Assembly (NCBI RefSeq): GCF_900115145.1
Contig: NZ_FOVL01000015.1
Coordinates: 40,654 to 104,653, forward strand
Reading direction: 5' to 3'
DNA from: Salegentibacter flavus
GTDB taxonomy: Bacteria > Bacteroidota > Bacteroidia > Flavobacteriales > Flavobacteriaceae
DNA: 64,000 bases
Numbering within the stretch: position 1 is the first letter of the stretch; every line of letters begins with the position of its first letter. Below the pieces are notes generated by a model that worked only from the letters and a program-made list of their open reading frames with translations, did no database searches and was not told where the DNA came from. A program made the translations under genes and the position numbers. This document shows positions 8,204-18,276 of the stretch, in pieces.

Positions 8204-9495
8204 AATATTTCAGTTTAAACAACAGGGAGAATACCTCAAGCTTTGAAAATGCTGTCATAAAAGGCCTGGCATCGGATAAAGGACTTTATTTTCCTGAAAG
8301 AATTCCGCAGTTACCAAAAGGCTTTTTTGATAAGATCGATGAATTATCACAAATGGAAATCGCCTTTGAAGTGATAAAGGATTATGTTGGAGACGAGATT
8401 CCCGAAAATGAGCTTAAAGCGATCATAGACCAGACCCTGGATTTTAATTTTCCGGTTGTTCCTGTAGAAAAACATATTGGGGTCTTAGAACTTTTTCACG
8501 GTCCAACCCTGGCATTTAAAGATGTTGGAGCGCGGTTTATGGCCGGATGCCTTGGTTATTTTGCAAAAAAAGGAAAGCTGGGAAATATCACTGTGCTTGT
8601 AGCAACTTCGGGGGATACGGGAGGAGCAGTAGCGAATGGTTTTCTTGGGGTTGAAGGAATAGATGTTGTGATCTTATATCCCAAGGAAAAAGTTAGTGGG
8701 ATTCAGGAAAAACAGCTTACTACGCTCGGGCAGAATATTCGCGCCCTGGAAGTGAACGGGAGTTTTGATGATTGCCAGGATATGGTAAAACGAGCCTTTC
8801 TGGACGAAGAAATTCAGAAGAAAAGACAATTAACTTCAGCTAATTCCATAAATGTTGCTCGCTGGTTACCGCAAATGTTTTACTATTTCCTTGCCTGGAA
8901 ACAATTAAAGGATAAGAAGGAGGAATTAGTGTTTTCTGTGCCCAGTGGGAATTTCGGAAATATCTGCGCTGGACTTATGGCCAGGGAAATGGGCTTACCA
9001 ATCAAGCATTTTATTGCCGCCAATAATACAAATGACGTGGTAACGAGATACCTTGAGACCGAAAAATTTGAGCCAAAGCCTAGTGTACATACAATTTCAA
9101 ACGCGATGGATATTGGAAATCCCAGCAATTTTGTTAGGGTGCTGGAGATCTTTCAAAATGAATTTAAAAATTTAAAGGAAGCTCTTTCTTCCTATAGCTT
9201 TGATGATGAAAAAACCAAAAAGGCTATCAAAGAGGTTTACCGGAAGGCTTCTTATGTAATGGATCCACACGGTGCTGTTGGTTACCTCGGATTAAAGGAA
9301 TTTTTAAAGGAAAACCCGGAATATTATGGAGTTTTCCTGGAGACTGCTCATCCGGTTAAATTTCTGGAAACGGTTGAGGCGGCAATTGGGAAAAAAATAG
9401 AAATCCCTGATAAGGTTAAAGTCTTTATGAACAAAGAGAAGCGTTCTGAGGAAATCAGTAATTATGATGATCTAAAGCAATACTTGCTCAAATAA
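8200..9495 (+). CDS. thrC: Threonine synthase
   Basis: ThrC is a PLP enzyme that converts O-phosphohomoserine to threonine. In the 431-residue protein the PLP lysine is K107 in TLAFKDVGARF. The SGDTGGAVANG loop and the SVPSGNFGN motif bind phosphate and cofactor. The length matches the longer bacterial/yeast-type threonine synthases. Its ATG lies inside the thrB stop region (4-bp overlap). A strong hairpin starts 4 bp after the stop codon and closes the operon. Confidence 0.95.
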   Translation: MKYFSLNNRENTSSFENAVIKGLASDKGLYFPERIPQLPKGFFDKIDELSQMEIAFEVIKDYVGDEIPENELKAIIDQTLDFNFPVVPVEKHIGVLELFHGPTLAFKDVGARFMAGCLGYFAKKGKLGNITVLVATSGDTGGAVANGFLGVEGIDVVILYPKEKVSGIQEKQLTTLGQNIRALEVNGSFDDCQDMVKRAFLDEEIQKKRQLTSANSINVARWLPQMFYYFLAWKQLKDKKEELVFSVPSGNFGNICAGLMAREMGLPIKHFIAANNTNDVVTRYLETEKFEPKPSVHTISNAMDIGNPSNFVRVLEIFQNEFKNLKEALSSYSFDDEKTKKAIKEVYRKASYVMDPHGAVGYLGLKEFLKENPEYYGVFLETAHPVKFLETVEAAIGKKIEIPDKVKVFMNKEKRSEEISNYDDLKQYLLK

Positions 9496-9499
9496 AAAA

Positions 9500-9525
9500 A
9501 TCCCGGAAGTCGAAACTTCCGGGAT
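9500..9525. terminator. Bidirectional intrinsic terminator between thrC and the S10 peptidase gene
   Basis: Arms ATCCCGGAAGT (9500-9510) and ACTTCCGGGAT (9515-9525) form an 11-bp perfect stem with a CGAA loop. A run of seven A precedes it, giving a U-tract on the minus transcript; the plus side is followed by CTTCATTT. It lies between convergent genes and probably serves both. Confidence 0.85.
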
Positions 9526-9545
9526 CTTCATTTAAATAAGGTTCT

Positions 9546-11030
9546 TTAATATTTGGCGGGAGCTCCTTCTTTTGGCAGGGAGTTTTCAATAAATTCCCTG
9601 ATGTCATCATTGGCATTCTTAAGGTCTTCTGCCCTTAAGTACATCATATGGCCGCTTTTATAGCCTTTAAAGCTTAGGCGATCTTTCATTTTTCCACTCT
9701 TGTCAAGCTGCCACATAGAATATTTTGCATTGAAATATGTGGTAGCCCCATCAAAATAACCTGATTGCACTAATACATCTAAATTTGGGTTTTGGGCCAT
9801 TGCCTGTCTCAGGTTCTCTCCGGTATTGTCTCCGCTGCGATCCCAGGGGTGCACAGGACCAAACATAAAGTACTTCAGATCTGTCTTGAAATTAAGTTCT
9901 TCCCTTAGATAATGGTTTATGGCCGGGGTGAAAGAATGTAACCAGGAAGTAAGTTCAGAATTGTAATCGGGTGAATCGCCGGCTTCTCTGGCATCGAGGC
10001 CAAGGTATCGGGAATCCAGTCTTCCCACAGTGTAACCGCTGTCTTCACGTAAAAGCTCTTTCCAGAAGTAACGTATTGGTACTTCAAGATTATTCTGCAG
10101 GATTACTTTTTCAGAAATACCCGAATAGTAAGCCATTTTCTCTGCGGCTTGTTGTTTTTTACTGGTTTCGGTAAAACCTCCTTTTATCAATACAGGCAAA
10201 AGTTCGTTAATGGAATATTCTTCTACCTCTGCGAGCAGGTCTACTAATTCCCTGTTTTGTAATTCCTGCGGAAGAGCATTATGATACCAGGCTGCGGCGG
10301 TGAAATATGGCAGACGGTTAGCCACTTCTACCGGCCCTTCCCTGTCAATTCCTATTTCAGTAGGGGATACCAGGATTACCCCGTTAAGATACATCCACTG
10401 ACTATTTTGCAGTTCCAGGGCCAGGCCCGAAACCCTTGTGGTTCCATAGCTTTCTCCGATAAGATATTTTGGAGACAACCAGCGATTATTCCTGGTCATA
10501 AAGGTATTAAGCCATTCGGCCAGGTATTTTATATCGGCCTTTACCCCGAAAAACTTTTCCCGTTCTATTTTTCCTTCTTTATCTGGGATAGGACGGGAGT
10601 AACCGGTGTTCACGGGATTTACATACACGATATCAGCAACATCCAGAATAGAATGTGGATTATCCTTTATTCCATAAGGCTGAACCGGGAAGCCTTCATC
10701 ATCTATTTTTAAAACGCGGGGACCGGTATATGCGATATGCATCCATACTGAAGCCGAACCGGGACCTCCATTGAAAGAAATAACAAGGGGTCTGTTTTCG
10801 GTGTTTTGTATGTCACTACGTTTATAATAGGTATAATAAAGGCTGGCGATGGGTTCTCCGCTTTCGTCCCAAACGGGTTGAGTTCCCGTAGTGGCGGTAT
10901 ATTTAATGTTTTGACCCTTAATACGCACCGAATGTTCTGTAACTACGGTGGTGTCTACGGGAATTTCAACTTTTTGGGCGTAAATTCCGAGGGTAAAAAA
11001 AAGGAGCAGTAAGGTAGAGATATGTTTCAT
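9546..11030 (-). CDS. S10-family serine carboxypeptidase-like protein, exported
   Basis: The 494-residue protein begins with a signal peptide ending near AQ at residues 18-19. The oxyanion segment NGGPGSAS is at 87-94 and the nucleophile S194 sits in GESYG, as in serine carboxypeptidases. A late aspartate in GYFDGATTY and a histidine in YKSGHMMYL complete a plausible triad. It should act in the periplasm or outside the cell on peptides. It stands alone with its own terminator. Confidence 0.9.
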   Translation of the reverse strand: MKHISTLLLLFFTLGIYAQKVEIPVDTTVVTEHSVRIKGQNIKYTATTGTQPVWDESGEPIASLYYTYYKRSDIQNTENRPLVISFNGGPGSASVWMHIAYTGPRVLKIDDEGFPVQPYGIKDNPHSILDVADIVYVNPVNTGYSRPIPDKEGKIEREKFFGVKADIKYLAEWLNTFMTRNNRWLSPKYLIGESYGTTRVSGLALELQNSQWMYLNGVILVSPTEIGIDREGPVEVANRLPYFTAAAWYHNALPQELQNRELVDLLAEVEEYSINELLPVLIKGGFTETSKKQQAAEKMAYYSGISEKVILQNNLEVPIRYFWKELLREDSGYTVGRLDSRYLGLDAREAGDSPDYNSELTSWLHSFTPAINHYLREELNFKTDLKYFMFGPVHPWDRSGDNTGENLRQAMAQNPNLDVLVQSGYFDGATTYFNAKYSMWQLDKSGKMKDRLSFKGYKSGHMMYLRAEDLKNANDDIREFIENSLPKEGAPAKY

Positions 11031-11107
11031 GAAATCAGGTTTTAGTTGAATTTAAACCGAAAATACACTGATTCGATGAATCCTACAAAAACTAATTCTA
11101 TTAAAAC

Positions 11108-12787
11108 TTAATCGTCTTTCCTGGAATTGAGATTTTCATCCTTAAAAATGATGATATAGCTTAAGTAAATACCCATTACTGCTGCGAGTAGAAAAAACAC
11201 TATCGCCAGGCCTGGGTAACCGAAAATAGTAAAGTCTGAAGGGACCTGCATCAGCATTGAAGCTCCAATGATCATCGCGGCGATTATCAGGCCCAGGGTG
11301 ATACGGTTGGCTACTTTTTGAAAACCATCAGTAATACGTTGTTCATCTATGGCATCAATATTTAATTTAAACCGGTTATTGGCCAGATTATCTGATATTT
11401 TGTTAATCCGCTCGGGTAGGTGTTCTGCAAGTTTCTTGGTTTCCAGCACAAAGGAAAAGAAGTTTTCTGGCTTTAATTCCTCATACATCTTCTTGCGCAT
11501 AATCTCATTCACGTGCTTCCTGATCGCTTGTTTCAAATCGAAATCGGGATCCAGCACCGCAATAATCTGATCTATATTCAGCAGAATTTTTCCGAGAATA
11601 TTCACCTCTACAGGAATATGAATATGATTTCTGGCAGCTACACGGTTAAGCTGAATTAAAAGCCTTCCTGTTTGCATATCTTTAGCAGTACTGGTTTGGC
11701 TATCCATCACCAGGTCGCTTATCTGTTTGTCGAATTTTTTTACATCGGCCTTGTCCGGGTCAAATTCGCTCATGTTTAGCAAAACATGGGCTGTATCCTG
11801 CCCGTTACTCCGGCTGATTGCCATTAATAGTTGAAGCAGGTCTTCCTGTAGTCCCGGGGTAAATTTAGCCACCATGCCCAGGTCTATAAGGGCAATCTTA
11901 TTATCACTGGTAAACTGGATATTTCCCGGGTGCGGGTCGGCGTGAACAAAACCATCGTTTATTACCTGTTGCAGATAGGCTTCTACGAGTTCGTCAACAA
12001 TGGGGCTATAATCTACTTCCAGTTGCTTCAAGGGTGAAATGGAGGTTACCTTCCTGCCATCTATGAAATCCATCGTCAGCACTTTGGAGGTAGAATAATC
12101 CAAAATAGGTTGCGGTACGATGAGGTTTTTGAAGTGTTTTAGATTTTTACCCAGAGTAAGAAGATTTGTGGCTTCCCGGTCATAGTCAAGTTCCTGCAAG
12201 AGAATTCGCCTAAGTTCTGCAAGTACATTATCAAATGCATAGCGCTTGGCTACCTGACTGTGTTTTACGGCCATTTCTGCCAATTCCTCCAGGGTATCCA
12301 GATCTTCTAAAAACTTCTTCCTTATTCCGGGGCGCTGGATCTTTACTGCTACCGGTTTTCCGGAACGCAAAATAGCCTTATGCACCTGTCCTATAGAAGC
12401 GCTGGCCAGTGGTTTTTCTTCAAAAGTTTCGAATGCCTTTGAAATACGGGTTCCAATTTCCTTTTCAATAATTCTATGAACATCTTCATATGGAATTGGG
12501 GGAACATCGTCCTGGAGGCTTGCAAGGGCTTTTAAATAGTTGTCTGGAAGCAGGTCGGGTCGGGTAGAAAGCAATTGTCCCATTTTAATATAGGTTGGCC
12601 CCATATTTTTGAGATCTTCTACTAACTCTTCGGGAGTCTGGTCGTAGTCTGTTTCCTTATCCTCATCTTCGGGTACATCCTCCATGGCTGAATTGGCTGT
12701 TTGGTGGAATAATTCACTATTCCAGTATTTCAGCATAAATCCAATGAACTTCCTATAACGTTCCAGGTTATCGGGGAATACAGACAT
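11108..12787 (-). CDS. ABC1/AarF/UbiB-family atypical kinase
   Basis: The 559-residue protein carries the family hallmarks: the KMGQLLSTRPDLLP segment, the alanine-rich loop in ASASIGQVHKA, VAVKIQRPG, HADPHPGNI and the metal-binding LIDLGM. Two C-terminal transmembrane segments (about 505-525 and 528-548) anchor it in the inner membrane. UbiB relatives support quinone or lipid metabolism through ATPase activity. This organism group uses menaquinone, so a strict ubiquinone role is not implied. The 77 bp between this gene and the S10 gene hold no clear terminator. Confidence 0.9.
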   Translation of the reverse strand: MSVFPDNLERYRKFIGFMLKYWNSELFHQTANSAMEDVPEDEDKETDYDQTPEELVEDLKNMGPTYIKMGQLLSTRPDLLPDNYLKALASLQDDVPPIPYEDVHRIIEKEIGTRISKAFETFEEKPLASASIGQVHKAILRSGKPVAVKIQRPGIRKKFLEDLDTLEELAEMAVKHSQVAKRYAFDNVLAELRRILLQELDYDREATNLLTLGKNLKHFKNLIVPQPILDYSTSKVLTMDFIDGRKVTSISPLKQLEVDYSPIVDELVEAYLQQVINDGFVHADPHPGNIQFTSDNKIALIDLGMVAKFTPGLQEDLLQLLMAISRSNGQDTAHVLLNMSEFDPDKADVKKFDKQISDLVMDSQTSTAKDMQTGRLLIQLNRVAARNHIHIPVEVNILGKILLNIDQIIAVLDPDFDLKQAIRKHVNEIMRKKMYEELKPENFFSFVLETKKLAEHLPERINKISDNLANNRFKLNIDAIDEQRITDGFQKVANRITLGLIIAAMIIGASMLMQVPSDFTIFGYPGLAIVFFLLAAVMGIYLSYIIIFKDENLNSRKDD

Positions 12788-12925
12788 AAGTTTTAATTAG
12801 GTTGATTGTTAATTAAAGATATCTATTTAAAATCTTACCCCCAATAACAAGTGTTTTCAATTGTTGTTTTTTGGGAAATATTTAAAACATTAAGGGGTAA
12901 TTCTCTTCAATTTCACCTTAAAAAT

Positions 12926-14926
12926 TTAATAAGAAAGCTCTTTGTTAAGTTTGTAGATGTTCTGGGGATGTCCAAAAATGTATAGCAGGTCGCCTTGTTC
13001 AATAACGGTATCGGGTCCTATTTCAGTAAGATAATGCGTGTCACGTTTTATAGTAAGTATGGTTAAATGGAATCTTTTTCCAATCCCGGACTCCTGAATG
13101 CTTTTACCTACAATACTTCTGTTATTTTGCTGAACGCTTATGGTTACGATTTCTTTATTGGGAATATGTAAATGCTGCAGGAATGGCCTGTGTGGTTTTT
13201 CCTTGAGGGAAGTTAGCATCTCATAATCTGAAGATCGAATGTTATTGATGAAATCCTGAATCTCATTATAAGGTACCAGATATTTTTTTAACACTCTGGT
13301 AAAGATCTCAATTGAAGTTTCAAATTCCTCCGGAATCACTTCGTCTGCCCCTAGTTTCAGATTTTCTTCTATTTCCCTTACGTACCGGGTTCTCACGATT
13401 ATAAAAGCAGCATTGGTAAAACTCCTGATATTACTAATTATCTTTTTGGTAGCTCCGGGATCAGAAATAGCAATAACCACTACCCGGGCTTCGTGAATAC
13501 GTAGGTGTTTAAGAATTAATGGATTTGTAGCATCTCCATAGATTATAGGTTCCTCTTTCTGCTTTGCCTTGTGAAAAGCATCGGGATCTATATCTACTAT
13601 TAAATAAGGAATTTCAGCATTTTTAGCGGCTTTAGAGATATTTTCACCATTTATACCGTAACCCACGATAATCAAATGGTCTTCAAGCGGCTTTTTTGAT
13701 TCTTCTTCAGTAACAGAAATCTTCTTTAAATGGTCCAGCCGTCTTCTCACCGGTGCCGGCATAGGCGCCTTCAGTAGAAAATAAGTTATTTTAGGTGAGG
13801 CCGTAATCAGGAAAGGCGTTAAGCCCATACTTATTATTGAAATTGCCAGAAAATATTGGTAAATATTGTCTGGAATGAGGTTATTGTCTACCCCAACCCC
13901 GGAAAGTAATAAAGAAAATTCCCCGACCTGAAAAAGGCTGAACATCGTCATGAAAACAGTGCGGGGCGGATATTTTAAAACCAGTACGGTTCCGGCGATT
14001 ACAATCATTTTGAGCAACACCACCCCAATAACAAAAAGCACGATATAGGTTATATTTTCTATGAAGAAATTAAGGTTTAAAAGTGTTCCTACTGAGATAA
14101 AGAAGAAACTGATAAATATTTCCCTGAAGGGAAGCACATTGGCCGTAGCCTGGTGAGAATATTCGGATTCTGAAATAATAAGTCCTGCAAAAAATGCACC
14201 CAGGGCCAGAGAGAGGCCGGCGGAAGAGGTAAGCCAGGCAATAGCAAAAATAAATACTACAACCGTTAGAATGAAGAGCTCACGGCTTTTGGTTTTAACC
14301 ACCATAGAAAACACCTTGGGAACAATATAACGGGCAAGCAGATAAATCACAACCCCTAAAATCAGGAATTTAAGAATGAGGATACCTACTGTCTCCAGAA
14401 TATTATCTGATGCTCCGGCCATCAATGGTGTGAAAAGCATCATTGGTACCACAATAATATCCTGAAAGATCAATACCCCCAAACTTATGCGTCCATGTGG
14501 TGCAGAAATCTCTCCTTTTTCCTGAAGTATTTTAAGAACAATGGCCGTACTGCTTAAGGAAAAAAGAAAACCAACAAATACTGCCGTATTTAAGGGTAAT
14601 CCCATGAAATAGGCAAGAGTAGCTGTAATTACAATGGTGCCGCCTACCTGAAGACTTCCTCCCAGGAGCACCGTTCGTTTCATAGTGATAAGTTCCTTTA
14701 GCGATAACTCAATACCAATGATAAAAAGCAGAAAAATAATCCCAATTTCTGAAAGCAGCTCAACCTCATGCTGACTGCTAATAAGGTTAAAGGCATAAGG
14801 TCCCGCGATAATTCCGGCGAGAAGGAAACCCAATAAAGATGGCACTTTCATTTTCTGAAACAGCAGAATGATCAGGATTGAAAGTCCAAGGATTATAACA
14901 ATATCCTGTAAAATAGGGATTTCCAT
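12926..14926 (-). CDS. CPA2-family cation:proton antiporter with RCK/TrkA domains (KefB-like)
   Basis: The 666-residue protein has an N-terminal transporter domain of about twelve hydrophobic segments (residues 1-385), a cytoplasmic linker, a TrkA-N Rossmann domain opening with VGYGINGENI near 417, and a TrkA-C domain at about 580-660. This is the KefB/KefC-like layout for K+ or Na+/H+ exchange gated by nucleotide. No KefF-type quinone reductase is adjacent, so glutathione gating cannot be claimed. A second antiporter without RCK domains is at 28610-29812. Confidence 0.9.
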   Translation of the reverse strand: MEIPILQDIVIILGLSILIILLFQKMKVPSLLGFLLAGIIAGPYAFNLISSQHEVELLSEIGIIFLLFIIGIELSLKELITMKRTVLLGGSLQVGGTIVITATLAYFMGLPLNTAVFVGFLFSLSSTAIVLKILQEKGEISAPHGRISLGVLIFQDIIVVPMMLFTPLMAGASDNILETVGILILKFLILGVVIYLLARYIVPKVFSMVVKTKSRELFILTVVVFIFAIAWLTSSAGLSLALGAFFAGLIISESEYSHQATANVLPFREIFISFFFISVGTLLNLNFFIENITYIVLFVIGVVLLKMIVIAGTVLVLKYPPRTVFMTMFSLFQVGEFSLLLSGVGVDNNLIPDNIYQYFLAISIISMGLTPFLITASPKITYFLLKAPMPAPVRRRLDHLKKISVTEEESKKPLEDHLIIVGYGINGENISKAAKNAEIPYLIVDIDPDAFHKAKQKEEPIIYGDATNPLILKHLRIHEARVVVIAISDPGATKKIISNIRSFTNAAFIIVRTRYVREIEENLKLGADEVIPEEFETSIEIFTRVLKKYLVPYNEIQDFINNIRSSDYEMLTSLKEKPHRPFLQHLHIPNKEIVTISVQQNNRSIVGKSIQESGIGKRFHLTILTIKRDTHYLTEIGPDTVIEQGDLLYIFGHPQNIYKLNKELSY

Positions 14927-15037
14927 TAATGTTGGGAGTTGGTTGGTGTTGTGTGCCTAAGTTAACAGATTTAGGTGTATATCTAAAATAAAAAAGCGAC
15001 AGGTTTCCCTGCCGCCCTGTGCTTAAATTAAAATCTA

Positions 15038-16903
15038 TTAACCTTTTAACCAAGCTTCACGCAGTTTCACCTGCGCATTATCATCGTCTTTTTCAATAAT
15101 TCTTGTAGAAGTAGTAGTTGGTTGATGAGTTTTGGCAGTTAAGCTTAGTTCCTCACCGTCACGCACTACTACAAAAGTAACCTCTTCGTTGTCTTCCCAG
15201 GATTCGGCAGTCATTACTAAATTGTATGCAGTCTGTATATTGTATTTCTGGCCATTTACAGACTTTAGAATATCGCCTCCTTCTACACCGAGTTCATCAA
15301 GGAAAGAATTAAAGCTGATATTCTCCCTGAAGAAGAGCTCACCGGTGTCTGGGTTGCCATCGATATAAGGAGTTTGCCCGGCAAGAAAATAGCCCGTGTT
15401 GGTTTCATATTCTTCTTCAGTTAAACCTACTTTTTCAAAAATTTTATTGTAAGGAATAGGAGTGGAGCCGGTTATATAATCATCAAAGAATTTTTGAATT
15501 TCAGGGTAGGATAATTCTACAATCACGTTTATCAGTTCGTCATCTTTAAACGGCTTGTCTTTTCCATATTTTTCAGAAAGTCTCTTCATAAGATCAAGAA
15601 GGCCGGTCTCGCCCTTGCTTAATTCTCTTAACCTGATATCCAATGCCATCCCTATCAGGGCTCCTTTTTGATAGACATTGTAATAACTGTCTTTATATTC
15701 CGGGTCAAGGATGTTTTTACTCATTTCTGTAAAGGGCATAGTATCGTCAAAATTCTGAGATACCTCGATCTTTTCAGACATCCGGTTGTAAAATTCTTCG
15801 TTATCGATTAGCCCCTGGTTTATCTGAAATAAATTCGCGAAATATTCGGTTACTCCTTCATACATCCAAAGATGCTGTGACATTTCAGGATCGTTATAAT
15901 CGAAATAATGGATTTCTTCAGAATGAACATTCAAAGGCGTAAGGATGTGAAAGAACTCGTGGGAAACCACATCGGTCATCGTTTCCTGAAGCTGTTCAGG
16001 TTGCATCATTTCGGGAAGCACAACTACCGTTGAGGTATGATGTTCCAATGCTCCAAAGCCACGCGCATCCTGTTTCTCGGTATCAGAAAGATACAGCAGA
16101 ATGGCATATTTCCCAGTGTTGTCTATTTCTCCAAGAAATCTCTTTTGAGCCGAGATCATTTCTTCTATTCCCGGCTTGATATCTTCTGAAGTATATTTTT
16201 TGTTGGGTGAGTATACATTTACCAGTACCTCCATGTCCTCAACCATAAAGGAAGTGGTATCTGGAAGAGAATACATTATCGGGTTATCTATGACTTCAAA
16301 ATAACGATTCAGCAGGAAGATATCGGTTTGATAATCTGTTTCAACTCCGTTGTTTATCTCTGCAAGGCTTAGGGCTGTTCCCGGAATTATGGTTTCAGGA
16401 CGGGTTATTTCGAGTCGGTATGGTTCTTCACTTAAGTTTTCAAAATAGCCAACAAATCCGTGAAGGTTGAGTACAAAATTTTCATTTTTGGCTATATTGG
16501 TTCCGCTGGGGGAGAACACGCCTTCTTCGCCTTCAATATCATAGGTGTCGTTTACGAAATAGGTGAGCTTATCCAATTCTGTTGCATTTGAAATAACCCA
16601 GGTGTTTTCATTCTCCCGGTGAAATTCCATTTCATTGCCTTTATAATCCAACGCTGTGAAATCTTCAACGAGTTTTCCATAATCATCGTTGGAATAAGTA
16701 CCGGGAACGGTTTTGGGAATGTAGAATCTTATTTCCTCTCCGGTCAACCTATCGGGGTCAACACTTACCTTTACCTTATCATTGTCAACGTTAACCAGAT
16801 CCAGGCTTGCGATAATTGGTTGTTTGGGTTCAGGTTGAACCTGAGTAGTTTTACAGGAAATTAGAGTACCCAACAGGGCAAATGTGTATAGAATTTTTTT
16901 CAT
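15038..16903 (-). CDS. M61-family (glycyl aminopeptidase-like) metallopeptidase with PDZ domain, lipoprotein
   Basis: The 621-residue protein starts with a lipoprotein signal whose lipobox LISC leaves an acylated cysteine at residue 17. The zinc motif HEFFH near residue 312 fits HExxH of M61 enzymes. The catalytic domain is followed by a PDZ-like region at about 490-600. It should be an envelope-bound peptidase. A terminator of the pro operon lies directly upstream, so the gene has its own promoter in the 81 bp after it, although I see no clear box there. Confidence 0.88.
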   Translation of the reverse strand: MKKILYTFALLGTLISCKTTQVQPEPKQPIIASLDLVNVDNDKVKVSVDPDRLTGEEIRFYIPKTVPGTYSNDDYGKLVEDFTALDYKGNEMEFHRENENTWVISNATELDKLTYFVNDTYDIEGEEGVFSPSGTNIAKNENFVLNLHGFVGYFENLSEEPYRLEITRPETIIPGTALSLAEINNGVETDYQTDIFLLNRYFEVIDNPIMYSLPDTTSFMVEDMEVLVNVYSPNKKYTSEDIKPGIEEMISAQKRFLGEIDNTGKYAILLYLSDTEKQDARGFGALEHHTSTVVVLPEMMQPEQLQETMTDVVSHEFFHILTPLNVHSEEIHYFDYNDPEMSQHLWMYEGVTEYFANLFQINQGLIDNEEFYNRMSEKIEVSQNFDDTMPFTEMSKNILDPEYKDSYYNVYQKGALIGMALDIRLRELSKGETGLLDLMKRLSEKYGKDKPFKDDELINVIVELSYPEIQKFFDDYITGSTPIPYNKIFEKVGLTEEEYETNTGYFLAGQTPYIDGNPDTGELFFRENISFNSFLDELGVEGGDILKSVNGQKYNIQTAYNLVMTAESWEDNEEVTFVVVRDGEELSLTAKTHQPTTTSTRIIEKDDDNAQVKLREAWLKG

Positions 16904-16985
16904 TATAAAAACCAGCTTTTTCCAATTAGACTAAAGAAAACCTAAAAGGTTACATTTAAGAAGTGAATTTTTGCGAAAACATAAA

Positions 16986-17015
16986 AAAAACCACCGTAAT
17001 CAAACGGTGGTTTTT
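16986..17015 (-). terminator. Intrinsic terminator of the proC-proB-proA operon
   Basis: Arms at 16986-16997 and 17004-17015 (core CCACCGT / ACGGTGG) form a 12-bp stem with a 6-nt loop. On the minus strand the hairpin is followed by eight U residues. It lies 19 bp past the proA stop. Confidence 0.85.
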
Positions 17016-17033
17016 CAGAATATTAAAATGCGA

Positions 17034-18233
17034 TTATTCTCTTATATGGCCTTCGCCTAAAACATAATATTTATTAGTCACCAGTTGTTTTAATCCAAGG
17101 GGACCACGGTGGTGAAGTTTATCGGTGCTAATTGCCAGTTCTGCGCCCACACCCATTTGTCCACCATCGGTGAAGCGGGTAGAGGCGTTATGGTATACAG
17201 CGGCACTATCTACCTGTTCCATAAAAATTTTGGCTTCTTCCTTATCGGTAGTGATGATTACGGCCGAGTGACCTCCCGAATATTTATTAATCTTGTCAAT
17301 AGCCTTGTCTAATCCGTCAATACTACCGAGTACGATCTTCATTGCAAGGAATTCTTCATACCAGGTATCTTCGGATGGAACTTTTTCCTCGTCGGATAAG
17401 ACTTTAGAAACTTCCTCGTCTACAAGAATGGAAACTTCATTTTCCCTGAACATTTCCTGAAGCTCTTTCAGTTTATCTTCGTATCCGGGAATGTTCCTAT
17501 CGATTAGTACCTTATCGAGAGCATTACAGCCGGAAATCTTATCGATTTTGGCGTTAAGCATAACCTTTTTGGCGGTCTCGAAATCGGCATTTTTTGAAAC
17601 ATAAAGGAAATTGTTTCCACGACCACTAACAAGTACAGCTCCTTTGGCGTGTTCTTTTACGAAGGCGATCAATCGTTCGCCACCACGGGGAACAATGAGG
17701 TCTATGTGTTCCGGTGGGTTTTTAAGAAATTCCTGGGTTGCTTTGCGGTCTAATTTCAGCATTTCGATCCAGCTTTTATCCAAACCGTTTTCCTGCAGAG
17801 CTTCGTGCCAACATTGTTCAAGGATCTTATTGCTGTGAAATGCTTCTTTTCCTCCTTTTAAATAGATCTTATTGTTTGCTTTAAAAGCCAGCATCGCAGC
17901 TTCAATAGTTACATCGGGTCTTGATTCATAAATAATCATTATGGTACCAAAAGGAGCTGTTTTATTGGTTATATCCAGCCCTGTATCCAGGCGTCGATGT
18001 TCTATGGTTTTACCCACAGGATCTTCCTGGTCCATCACCTCCTTGACAGATTGGATCATAGAATCAACCTTTTTCTCGTCTACGATAAGCCTGTCGTACA
18101 TAGCCTGATCGCTTTTTCCGAAGGCTTCAAGATCTTTCTTATTAGCTTCAATTATTTCTTTACGCTTTTTATCCAATATTGTCATCATGGATTGCAGCAC
18201 ATTATTTTTAGTTTTTGTGTCTATCAACTTCAT
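17034..18233 (-). CDS. proA: Glutamate-5-semialdehyde dehydrogenase (gamma-glutamyl phosphate reductase)
   Basis: ProA reduces gamma-glutamyl phosphate with NADPH in proline synthesis. The 399-residue aldehyde-dehydrogenase-fold protein has the catalytic cysteine in SGCNALDK and the C-terminal HNASTRFTDGGQMGVGAE motif. It is the last gene of proC-proB-proA, 43 bp after proB, and is followed by a strong terminator. Confidence 0.95.
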   Translation of the reverse strand: MKLIDTKTKNNVLQSMMTILDKKRKEIIEANKKDLEAFGKSDQAMYDRLIVDEKKVDSMIQSVKEVMDQEDPVGKTIEHRRLDTGLDITNKTAPFGTIMIIYESRPDVTIEAAMLAFKANNKIYLKGGKEAFHSNKILEQCWHEALQENGLDKSWIEMLKLDRKATQEFLKNPPEHIDLIVPRGGERLIAFVKEHAKGAVLVSGRGNNFLYVSKNADFETAKKVMLNAKIDKISGCNALDKVLIDRNIPGYEDKLKELQEMFRENEVSILVDEEVSKVLSDEEKVPSEDTWYEEFLAMKIVLGSIDGLDKAIDKINKYSGGHSAVIITTDKEEAKIFMEQVDSAAVYHNASTRFTDGGQMGVGAELAISTDKLHHRGPLGLKQLVTNKYYVLGEGHIRE

Positions 18234-18276
18234 ATTGAAATTTTTAAATTTTATTATTTCTTTAGTAACCGGGAAA